Position numbers and translations under genes: made by a program. Shown here piece after piece: positions 9,272-16,380 of a DNA stretch of 64,000 nucleotides. The notes beneath the pieces are model-generated. The model was given only the letters and a program-made list of their open reading frames with translations, was not told where the DNA came from and ran no database searches. Origin of the DNA: JABMMZ01 sp040386935 (GTDB taxonomy: Bacteria > Bacteroidota > Bacteroidia > NS11-12g > UBA955); contig JAZKEQ010000016.1 of assembly GCA_040386935.1 (NCBI GenBank), forward strand, positions 1 to 64,000. Reading direction: 5' to 3'. Numbering within the stretch: position 1 is the first letter of the stretch; the number at the start of each line of letters is the position of its first letter.

Positions 9272-10141
9272 ATGATAAAGCATCTGGTAATTATATGGTT
9301 TCTTTTTAGTTGTGTTACTTTCACGGTTAAAGCTAACAGTGACAGCACTTCAAGTAAAACTTTCAGGCTAAAGGGCGTTGATTTCAGATATGGATTTGGC
9401 CGCTACAGCATTGCTGATAAAGATGAAACAGCACTGGCTGTGAAATTTGCCAACGACCAGCACAATTATTATTCATTCGATCAGGCAAAACCGGTGGATA
9501 CCCGCAGCAGAGGAATTTCAGACATGTATGTAGGCATGGTGCTAGTACCTGGTTATTATGTTAAAAACAGATTGTTTTATAAGGAGGAGTTTAGATTGGG
9601 TGTCAGTTTTACAATTCTGAACAATGCCAGTAATGTCAATTTGTTATGGGATACTATTCATGCCGGAGGACAGCAGGAGGTGAGAAATTTCTTTTATCAG
9701 TACAAGTACAACAGTCAAAGGATTCATTTTTCTTATATACTCAATAGCCGCATTATTAAACAACAGTTTGCGTTTTATGCAGGGATAGGTGGTAGTGTAG
9801 GTTTCAGTACCTGGCGAACCAATTACAATGGCGGAGCAGGGAATTATAAAAAACAAGTACTCACCAATCAGAACAATCAGATATCTGATAAAACACAGGC
9901 ATTGCCACTTGAAAATTTCTCAACCGGAAGTGGGTCAATTTATGTGCCAATCGGATTGAAGTACAATGTGAGTTGTGAAATCAATTTATTTGCCGAAGCC
10001 CATTTAGGCTATCAGTATTATTTAAAAGGACTAAGCAAAGACAATCGCTGGATAAGCAATGTAATGTTTAATATTGGTTTCAGGTACAAATTGATAGAAG
10101 ACAGTGACAGGCCCAATACCGAAAATCACATTTTCTGGTAG
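9272..10141 (+). CDS. Predicted outer-membrane beta-barrel protein
   Basis: 289 aa with a signal peptide (MIKHLVIIWFLFSCVTFTVK, cleavage near ANS). The mature part is rich in alternating aromatic strands (FRLGVSFTILN, FAFYAGIGGSVGFS, YVPIGLKYNVS, NVMFNIGFRYKL) and a Gly/aromatic pattern typical of small outer-membrane barrels. I do not recognise a named family. A TATTTTTG element ends 1 nt before the ATG, so the mRNA may be leaderless. It is convergent with the EI24 gene, whose end is 6 bp away. Confidence 0.7.
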   Translation: MIKHLVIIWFLFSCVTFTVKANSDSTSSKTFRLKGVDFRYGFGRYSIADKDETALAVKFANDQHNYYSFDQAKPVDTRSRGISDMYVGMVLVPGYYVKNRLFYKEEFRLGVSFTILNNASNVNLLWDTIHAGGQQEVRNFFYQYKYNSQRIHFSYILNSRIIKQQFAFYAGIGGSVGFSTWRTNYNGGAGNYKKQVLTNQNNQISDKTQALPLENFSTGSGSIYVPIGLKYNVSCEINLFAEAHLGYQYYLKGLSKDNRWISNVMFNIGFRYKLIEDSDRPNTENHIFW

Positions 10142-10147
10142 AATACA

Positions 10148-10927
10148 CTAGTGAGCATTTTCAGATTCTATAATTGCTGTTGTAGCACCCACTACAGCAT
10201 TGATAGGTGCAATTGTTAACCCTACTATCGGAATTAAATCGAGTAAGGTATACATGGCGCCATTCCCCACAGCTATGCCTCTGTTTCTTCTGATGAATTC
10301 AATACTTTGACCAACACTCATTTTTCTTCTTTCACAAGTGTAATCCATCATACTGAAGCCGTAAAAGTAAGCACTCACTAACCATAATACCGGAACCACA
10401 AGTAAAGAAAAAGGGCCTGCAGCAAAGCCCAATAATGAAAACGCTCCTATCAGCAATAATTCAATGCTAAGGTTTCGCAATGCTATCAACGAACCTCTCA
10501 AAATATCTTTTAAAAGCTGATATAAATTGAAGGGATATTTTTTTCCTGTCATTTTTTCATCAACGATTTCACTGAGCAAGGCAAAAACAGGAGAGAGTAA
10601 TATTAGTACAACGTATTTGGATAATTTCGCAGAGATAAGGAAAATAATCACACCAACTATGATTGATACAATTGTTGTAATGGTGTCACCAGAAAAAAAT
10701 GACAGGAAGGATGAAGTGCCATCATTTTGTATACCTTCTTTTGGCAGATAATCACCCAAAAGTAATGTTGTGATATATTTAGAAAATGCAACAATAGCGG
10801 TGCTTAAGGCAATGTATAACAGCAGACTGAGTGCCAATGGAAAAAGGTAAAAATATAGCAAACCATGTTTTGATAAAAATGATGTTGCAGAAAAAAAATG
10901 TCTGATTCCCTGGCCTAACTGTTTCAT
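10148..10927 (-). CDS. EI24/CysZ-like multipass membrane protein
   Basis: 259 aa with about five or six membrane segments. The layout (FFSATSFLSKHGLLYFYLFP, then two hydrophobic helices, an amphipathic cytoplasmic stretch around LSEIVDEKMTGKKYPFN, and the ARxxxxELLLIGAF region) matches EI24-domain proteins, the family of sulfate permease CysZ. The late motif FSMMDYTCERRKMS is typical of bacterial EI24 proteins. Bacteroidota members have no proven substrate, so sulfate transport should not be assumed. A minus-strand TATATTTG at 10935-10942 lies 7 nt before the start. It is divergent from the O-methyltransferase gene. Confidence 0.83.
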   Translation of the reverse strand: MKQLGQGIRHFFSATSFLSKHGLLYFYLFPLALSLLLYIALSTAIVAFSKYITTLLLGDYLPKEGIQNDGTSSFLSFFSGDTITTIVSIIVGVIIFLISAKLSKYVVLILLSPVFALLSEIVDEKMTGKKYPFNLYQLLKDILRGSLIALRNLSIELLLIGAFSLLGFAAGPFSLLVVPVLWLVSAYFYGFSMMDYTCERRKMSVGQSIEFIRRNRGIAVGNGAMYTLLDLIPIVGLTIAPINAVVGATTAIIESENAH

Positions 10928-10968
10928 ACAATTTCAAATATATGATAAATTTAAATTAATGATTCATC

Positions 10969-10976
10969 TACATTTG
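10969..10976 (+). promoter_or_regulatory. -7 element of the O-methyltransferase gene
   Basis: TACATTTG fits TAnnTTTG and ends 5 nt before the ATG at 10982. Together with the minus-strand element at 10935-10942 it makes a compact 55-bp divergent promoter region. Confidence 0.45.
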
Positions 10977-10981
10977 TAAGC

Positions 10982-11635
10982 ATGGATTTTATCGATAAAA
11001 ACATTCAAAATTACGCGGAATTGATGACCACAAAGGAACCGGATTATTTGTTGGAACTGAATCGCTATACACATACCAATGTTTTAAAGCCACGCATGTT
11101 AAGCGGCCATTTACAAGGTCGTTTTTTGGCTACTATCAGTCGCATGATGCAGGCTGAATACATTTTAGATATTGGCACTTACACCGGTTATTCTGCATTG
11201 GCATTGGCCGAAGGATTAAAAGATCACGGCAGTTTACACACATTAGAATTTAATGAAGAAGTGGCGGAAGTGGCCCAGCGATTTTTTAAACAATCGCCCT
11301 ATTCTAACAGCATTCATTTACACATAGGCGATGCTTTACAGAATATTCAGAAGGCAGGTGAACAAGTACCACACTGGGACATTGTTTGGATTGATGCCGA
11401 AAAAAGTGAATATGCGGCCTACTATGATTTATGCATTAGTAAATTGAGAAAAGGCGGATTGATTATGGCAGATAATGTATTGTGGAGCGGTAAAGTAGTT
11501 GATGAAAAAGCGCTACTCAATGACGAAGATACCAAACACTTGCATCAGTTTAATTTGAAAATACAACAAGACGAAAGAGTCAGCAATTTATTGTTACCAA
11601 TTCGCGATGGTATCATGATGGTACAGAAACTTTAA
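10982..11635 (+). CDS. SAM-dependent O-methyltransferase (CCoAOMT-like)
   Basis: 217 aa, the normal size of the class I O-methyltransferase 3 family. The SAM-binding loop is ILDIGTYTGYSALALAEGL at about residues 60-78. The acidic residue after the second strand is in TLEFNEE, and the metal-binding Asp region is DIVWIDAEKSEYAAYYD at about 131-147 with GLIMADNVLWSG further on. Family members methylate catechol-like hydroxyls; the substrate here is unknown. Its stop overlaps that of the convergent T9SS gene by 4 bp. Confidence 0.9.
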   Translation: MDFIDKNIQNYAELMTTKEPDYLLELNRYTHTNVLKPRMLSGHLQGRFLATISRMMQAEYILDIGTYTGYSALALAEGLKDHGSLHTLEFNEEVAEVAQRFFKQSPYSNSIHLHIGDALQNIQKAGEQVPHWDIVWIDAEKSEYAAYYDLCISKLRKGGLIMADNVLWSGKVVDEKALLNDEDTKHLHQFNLKIQQDERVSNLLLPIRDGIMMVQKL

Positions 11636-12462
11636 TTTCTAGAAAATCCTGTTCTTCCCAATACATTACCGTTATCATCCAAAAGCACTATGAAGTATAA
11701 GCCTGCAACCAAATCGGATACATCAATACTTTCACTTGGTTGAAATGTTTTAATTTTTTGACCGGTAGTCGTATACACTGCAATCGACTGATAAATTCTA
11801 TCAGAAGAAACGGTCAATAAACCGCTTGTTGGATTGGGATATATGGTGAGATTGGTTTTAGATTTTACTGTTGCTATTCCGGTAGAAGGATAAGTGAGCG
11901 CAAAGTCGTCAACTACTGAAAATGAAGCTGTATCATCCATGGTAGAGCCTGTGCCACCCAATACGAGAATGGTACATGAGTCGGGGTCTTCCTGACCGGT
12001 ATAATTGATAGGGACAATGAATTTGATGTAATTGTTCAGTGATTGGGTTGTATAGAAAAAACCTTCTCCTATCACCGTGGTATCTTTTTTTACTGTGACA
12101 TACACGAGTGAAGTATCATCCAATGCCAGATTCCCTTTGATATATCCTGTGAGTGTTGAAGGGCGTTGGGTAATGGCAAATGTTGTATGCAAGATGCCGG
12201 GAAGCACAATAACATTGGCAATAAAGTTAGTTTTCAAACCACAAGCCAGATTACCTGTTTTAGGTGAATAACTCTTTCTGACATTGGTGTCGCCATATAG
12301 GGCTATGTTTTTGGTATCCCAACCCACAGGTTCAAGAGTGCCTGTTTTACTGTCCATTTCCCATTGTTCAAAACTGCTGTTGGGTACTTGCTGGGCCATT
12401 AAATGAGGCGCTACACCTATTAATAACAGGATGAAAATGAAAGGTAATTTATATGTTTTCAT
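11632..12462 (-). CDS. Secreted protein with T9SS type A sorting domain
   Basis: 276 aa. The ATG at 12462 is chosen because it starts a signal peptide (MKTYKLPFIFILLLIGVAPH, cleavage after MAQ); it overlaps the end of the RDD gene by 14 bp. The mature N-terminal region (VPNSSFEQWE, GWDTKNIALYGD, FSVVDDFALTYP) looks like a carbohydrate-binding-like jellyroll, as in the PCMD-type Bacteroidota surface proteins. Residues about 195-276 are the T9SS type A domain (LTIYPNPTSGLLTV, IAVYTTTGQKI, LVAGLYFIVL). It is the last gene of the dusB operon. Ligand unknown. Confidence 0.85.
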   Translation of the reverse strand: MKTYKLPFIFILLLIGVAPHLMAQQVPNSSFEQWEMDSKTGTLEPVGWDTKNIALYGDTNVRKSYSPKTGNLACGLKTNFIANVIVLPGILHTTFAITQRPSTLTGYIKGNLALDDTSLVYVTVKKDTTVIGEGFFYTTQSLNNYIKFIVPINYTGQEDPDSCTILVLGGTGSTMDDTASFSVVDDFALTYPSTGIATVKSKTNLTIYPNPTSGLLTVSSDRIYQSIAVYTTTGQKIKTFQPSESIDVSDLVAGLYFIVLLDDNGNVLGRTGFSRN

Positions 12463-12889
12463 TTGAAGATTCTTTAACAACCATCATATCGGGAATGCTA
12501 TCATGCCATGGCGCATCAAAAAAAATTGAGAAAACCTCAAAAGGGATATATCGGCAAAGTGATCTTTTTAAAATATCACCAAATCCCGGCAATTCACCAT
12601 CTGATTTCAAAGCTCTGGTTCCAGTAATCAATTTTCCGATGCTTTTGCCACGCGTAATCGATTCTATTAAGCAATAGTATGTTAATCCATAAATAAAACT
12701 AATGACGAAACTACCCCATTGTTCAGTAAGTAATCCCATTGGCATTGTATAAATAGCAGTGAAGAATACCAATAAAAAAATTACTACCTGATCGATTAAG
12801 TAGTTGACAAATCGAATGCCGTTAGAAGCATAATTAAACTCTTGAGTTTGTTGAATCTCCTGTTGGTCGATGATTGTATGATTATCCAT
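12449..12889 (-). CDS. RDD family membrane protein
   Basis: 146 aa. The RDD domain is visible: IRFVNYLIDQVVIFLLVFF places the conserved Arg and Asp at about residues 25 and 32, and the second half has TRGKSIGKLITGTRAL, the usual conserved Gly-Lys loop of the family. Two to three membrane helices are expected. The family is of unclear function, sometimes linked to ion transport. The start overlaps the end of dusB by 8 bp and the end overlaps the T9SS gene, so the three are one operon. Confidence 0.88.
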   Translation of the reverse strand: MDNHTIIDQQEIQQTQEFNYASNGIRFVNYLIDQVVIFLLVFFTAIYTMPMGLLTEQWGSFVISFIYGLTYYCLIESITRGKSIGKLITGTRALKSDGELPGFGDILKRSLCRYIPFEVFSIFFDAPWHDSIPDMMVVKESSNENI

Positions 12890-13892
12890 ATATGTCTGAT
12901 GAAATTAATTGAAACTTGTCTGCGTTTGCTTTTAATTCATCAAATATAGAAATTATTTCGGAAAGGGAGTTACTCATTACCAGATTGGTGCGATAACCTT
13001 TGAAATGCGGTACATTTTTAAAGTAATTGGAGTAATGGCGTTTCATCTCATTGAGGGCAATTTTTTCGCCTTTCCATTCAACAGATTTCTGAAGATGGGT
13101 AAAACAAGCTTCGATACGTTCCTCAAAAGTTGGTGGGGCCATATGCTCACCTGTTTTTAAAAAGTGCTTTATTTCTCTGAAAATCCAGGGATGACCTATG
13201 CTGGCTCTTCCTATCATAATGCCATCGACACCGTAGCGGTTTTTGTATTCCAGTGCTTTTTCAGGGGTATCAATATCGCCATTGCCAAAAATTGGGATGT
13301 GGATTCTGGGATTGTTTTTGACTTTAGCAATGAGCGACCAGTCAGCATCGCCTTTGTATAATTGTGTACGTGTTCTGCCGTGTACTGAAAGGGCTTTCAC
13401 ACCAATATCCTGCATCCGTTCTGCCACTTCTTCAATATTTTTGGTTTGTTCATCCCAGCCCAGGCGGGTTTTAACGGTAACCGGCAAATTGGTTGATTTT
13501 ATAACAGCTTCTGTAAGGCGCACCATCAGCGGAATGTCTTTTAAGACCGCAGCACCTGCGCCTTTGCACACTACTTTTTTCACCGGACAACCGAAATTAA
13601 TATCGACAATATCGGGTTGTGTAACATCTACTATCTTGGTAGCCATGGCCATTGCTTCCTCATCACCACCAAATATCTGAATGCCGATGGGGCGTTCATA
13701 ATCGAAAATATCAAGTTTCTGGCGACTTTTTACTGCATCTCTGATCAAACCTTCGGAGCTTATGAACTCAGTAAACATGAGGTCGGCCCCGTGTTTCTTA
13801 CACAAATAGCGAAAGGGCGGATCACTGACATCTTCCATTGGCGCTAGCAACAATGGAAATTCACCCAAGGATATATCAGCAATTTTTACCAC
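12882..13892 (-). CDS. dusB: tRNA-dihydrouridine synthase DusB
   Basis: 336 aa flavoenzyme that reduces uridine to dihydrouridine in tRNA. The N-terminal FMN barrel begins with LLLAPMEDVSDPPFRYL. The catalytic Cys region is INFGCPVKKVVCKGAGAA at about residues 98-115, and the substrate/FMN loop SVHGRTRTQLYKG at about 175-187 and FGNGDI further on are standard. The start codon is GTG at 13892; the resulting MVKI N-terminus matches family members and no closer ATG fits. Promoter elements lie at 13914-13944. It is the first gene of the dusB-RDD-T9SS operon. Confidence 0.95.
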   Translation of the reverse strand: MVKIADISLGEFPLLLAPMEDVSDPPFRYLCKKHGADLMFTEFISSEGLIRDAVKSRQKLDIFDYERPIGIQIFGGDEEAMAMATKIVDVTQPDIVDINFGCPVKKVVCKGAGAAVLKDIPLMVRLTEAVIKSTNLPVTVKTRLGWDEQTKNIEEVAERMQDIGVKALSVHGRTRTQLYKGDADWSLIAKVKNNPRIHIPIFGNGDIDTPEKALEYKNRYGVDGIMIGRASIGHPWIFREIKHFLKTGEHMAPPTFEERIEACFTHLQKSVEWKGEKIALNEMKRHYSNYFKNVPHFKGYRTNLVMSNSLSEIISIFDELKANADKFQLISSDIYG

Positions 13893-13913
13893 TTTTGTAC
13901 CTGTTTAATTCTA

Positions 13914-13944
13914 CAAAAATACGTGCAGATCAATAGATTTCAAA
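13914..13944 (-). promoter_or_regulatory. Promoter of the dusB operon
   Basis: Read on the minus strand, TTTG (13944-13941) and TATTTTTG (13921-13914) are separated by exactly 19 nt, the textbook Bacteroidota spacing. The GTG start of dusB follows after 21 nt. The -33 box lies inside the divergent CPBP protease gene. Confidence 0.65.
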
Positions 13945-14828
13945 CTTTAGCCGACATTTTCATGCTCATAGGCCTGGTTATTTTCGGGGCAATTATATTC
14001 GGTTTTATCGGATTACTCATTTGTATACCAATCTTTGACATTGATATCAGTACGCTACAGGCTCGAATGTCTGATGGTAGTATTGAGAATATTAATTTTT
14101 TAAAGGTATTTAATTTAATTACCACTTTTGGTGCCTGGGTTGTATCGGCCTACGCGCTTATTAGAATTAGGCAGTTCAGTGCAAAGACTACCTGGCAACT
14201 AAGTTCACCACAACCATCATACACCTGGATAGCGATTCCCTTTGTGTTCATTTCCATGCTTTTTGCATCTGCTTTTCTGATAGAAGTTAACGGGGCTATC
14301 ACTATTCCCGAGTCGCTCAAGCAATTCAGTTCAAAGGCCAATAAGCAGTTATTGGAGAATATGCTGATGATGAATGGCCCAAAAGATTTGATTGTCAATA
14401 TTCTAATTGTTGGTCTAGCACCTGCATTGTTCGAAGAAATATTTTTCAGAGGTACTTTGCAAAAACTGGCGATACATTTTTTCGATCATGCACACATAGG
14501 CATATTCATTACAGCTTTCATTTTCACTGCGGTTCACCTCAATGCAGAACAATTCATTCCTATGTTATTTCTGGCTTTGGTTTTAGGCTATACCTGTTAT
14601 TACACCAAAAGTATCTGGCCAAGTATTATTCTGCATTTTTTCAATAATTCATTTGCCGTTATCATTAATTATTACAAGGATAAAAGCACAGCAGCACAGC
14701 AACTTGTAGAAGACAGCTATCAGCCACCTGTAGCTATAGTGGTGATTTCTTTTATAGCCATAGGCGCATTTATCTATCTGATTGCAAAACATTATCACAA
14801 ACAAAAAAGTTTAATTACCAATGAATAA
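13923..14828 (+). CDS. CPBP family intramembrane metalloprotease
   Basis: 301 aa polytopic membrane protein of the CAAX protease/bacteriocin-processing (Abi, CPBP) family. The catalytic motifs are present: EEIFFRGTL (EExxxR) at about 171-179, FTAVHLN (FxxxH) at about 204-210, and HFFNNSF (HxxxN) at about 244-250. About seven hydrophobic segments surround them. The start is GTG at 13923, since the first ATG is 14 codons in and would clip the first helix. It overlaps cdsA by 8 bp, so the two are translationally coupled. Substrate unknown. Confidence 0.88.
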   Translation: MQINRFQTLADIFMLIGLVIFGAIIFGFIGLLICIPIFDIDISTLQARMSDGSIENINFLKVFNLITTFGAWVVSAYALIRIRQFSAKTTWQLSSPQPSYTWIAIPFVFISMLFASAFLIEVNGAITIPESLKQFSSKANKQLLENMLMMNGPKDLIVNILIVGLAPALFEEIFFRGTLQKLAIHFFDHAHIGIFITAFIFTAVHLNAEQFIPMLFLALVLGYTCYYTKSIWPSIILHFFNNSFAVIINYYKDKSTAAQQLVEDSYQPPVAIVVISFIAIGAFIYLIAKHYHKQKSLITNE

Positions 14829-15642
14829 TTTTTGGCAAAGAGCGATCACCGGAGTTGTATTTGTGGCGGCCATTGTAGGTTTAACCCTTTATAACGAATA
14901 TTCATTTTTAATACTTTTGGGATTTATTGGCATGGGTTCACTTTATGAGTATTATAAAATTGTTTTCAAAGGGAAAATAGGGTTGATTCAAATACTCTAT
15001 ATCTTGTTAGGTGTTGGATTAATTAGTTCAAAATACTGGATCAATATGAACTTTGCAATCTTTGGAATGGCACTTCTGTCATCACTTACAGCTATTGGTA
15101 TTTTATTGTCGAAGGAAAGAACATGGAAGCATATCGGTTATCTGATATTTGGGTTATTGTATGTATCACTGCCCCTCACGTTATTTTACAATTTCAGTTT
15201 TCAGCAAGAAAGTACAGTAAAATCCTCACAGATTATCTATCATTCAGGTCTGGCACTTAATTTATTTATACTCATCTGGTGCAGCGATACGTTTGCTTAT
15301 TTGTGTGGCAGAGCTTTTGGTAAGCATAAATTATTCGAAAGTGTATCGCCTAAAAAAACGTGGGAAGGATTTATCGGTGGTGGAATACTCACCATTGGAT
15401 TTTCATTTTTACTGGCTTATTGTTTTAATATATCATTCAGTCTCAATGCAACTATAGCCCTGTCTACAGTTGTAATTGGTTCATTGGGAGATTTAGTGCA
15501 AAGCATGCTCAAACGCGAATTTGATGTAAAGGATTCAGGTACAATATTGCCCGGTCATGGTGGTGTGCTCGACAGATTTGATGCTTTATTAATTTCGTTG
15601 CCTTTTACCACATTTTGTTATTTTCTGGCCTATTATTTTTAA
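14821..15642 (+). CDS. cdsA: Phosphatidate cytidylyltransferase
   Basis: 273 aa integral membrane enzyme that makes CDP-diacylglycerol from phosphatidate and CTP, the entry point of phospholipid synthesis. The family signature is complete near the C-terminus: SPKKTWEGFIGG at about 177-188, then GDLVQSMLKREFDVKDSG and PGHGGVLDRFDAL at about 221-255, including the metal-binding Asp residues. About eight membrane segments are visible. It is coupled by an 8-bp overlap to the CPBP protease gene upstream. Confidence 0.95.
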   Translation: MNNFWQRAITGVVFVAAIVGLTLYNEYSFLILLGFIGMGSLYEYYKIVFKGKIGLIQILYILLGVGLISSKYWINMNFAIFGMALLSSLTAIGILLSKERTWKHIGYLIFGLLYVSLPLTLFYNFSFQQESTVKSSQIIYHSGLALNLFILIWCSDTFAYLCGRAFGKHKLFESVSPKKTWEGFIGGGILTIGFSFLLAYCFNISFSLNATIALSTVVIGSLGDLVQSMLKREFDVKDSGTILPGHGGVLDRFDALLISLPFTTFCYFLAYYF

Positions 15643-15698
15643 ATAATCTGTTAGTTAAAAGGGTGATTGAAAAACCAATAACAATTCACAATATCCAT

Positions 15699-15706
15699 TA
15701 ACTTTG
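15699..15706 (+). promoter_or_regulatory. -7 element of recR
   Basis: TAACTTTG matches TAnnTTTG and ends 5 nt before the GTG start at 15712. No convincing -33 box is seen at the right spacing. Confidence 0.45.
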
Positions 15707-15711
15707 CGGAA

Positions 15712-16317
15712 GTGAATTTTTCGTCAAAAACCATAGAGAATGCAGTTGAGGCCCTATCAGGGTTTCCGGGAGTGGGTAAACGCAGTGCCCTCCGAATGGT
15801 GATGCATTTGCTGAAAAGGCCGAAAGACGATACGGATGCATTGGCAAAGGCCATCACAAAATTAAAAACAGAATTACAGCAGTGCACCATTTGTTGCAAT
15901 ATCAGCGATACAGCAATTTGTGATATCTGTAACAGTCACAACAGAAATAAACAACTGATTTGTATTGTTGAGGATATGCAGGATGTGATGGCCATTGAAA
16001 GCACCGCACAATTCAACGGATTATATCATGTACTTGGAGGTCTTATCTCTCCGATTGATGGCATCGGTCCTGAAACCCTGAACATCGAACAATTGATTGC
16101 AAGAGTGAGTAATGTGGGTGCCGAAGAAATTATCATCGCCCTTAATGCCAATATTGAAGGTGATACAACTGCCTTTTATCTGGCACGAAAATTACAACCC
16201 TTTCAGGTGAAGATAACCACTATCAGCAAAGGAATAGCAGTAGGTGGCGAGTTGGAATTTGCAGATGAAATAACATTGGGACGTTCTATCCTTAATCGCA
16301 TACCCTACGGCATATAG
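15712..16317 (+). CDS. recR: Recombination mediator protein RecR
   Basis: 201 aa, the normal RecR length. It has the N-terminal helix-hairpin-helix region (LSGFPGVGKRSALRM at about 15-29), a C4 zinc finger (CTICCNISDTAICDIC at about 57-72), and a Toprim domain (ICIVEDMQDVMAIE at about 83-96, later GEDTTAFYLA-like NIEGDTTAFYLAR). RecR works with RecF/RecO to load RecA on gapped DNA. The start is GTG at 15712; the resulting MNFSSK N-terminus matches other Bacteroidota RecR proteins. Confidence 0.96.
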   Translation: MNFSSKTIENAVEALSGFPGVGKRSALRMVMHLLKRPKDDTDALAKAITKLKTELQQCTICCNISDTAICDICNSHNRNKQLICIVEDMQDVMAIESTAQFNGLYHVLGGLISPIDGIGPETLNIEQLIARVSNVGAEEIIIALNANIEGDTTAFYLARKLQPFQVKITTISKGIAVGGELEFADEITLGRSILNRIPYGI

Positions 16318-16380
16318 TGGAGAGATTTATTTGTCTTCTCTTCTTATTTCAATAAATTTGCCTTTACCATTTACACACTG

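Noticed and set aside
13243..13680. A 145-codon plus-strand frame opposite dusB
   Set aside because: It is the antisense shadow of a well-conserved dusB sequence; its translation looks like no protein family.
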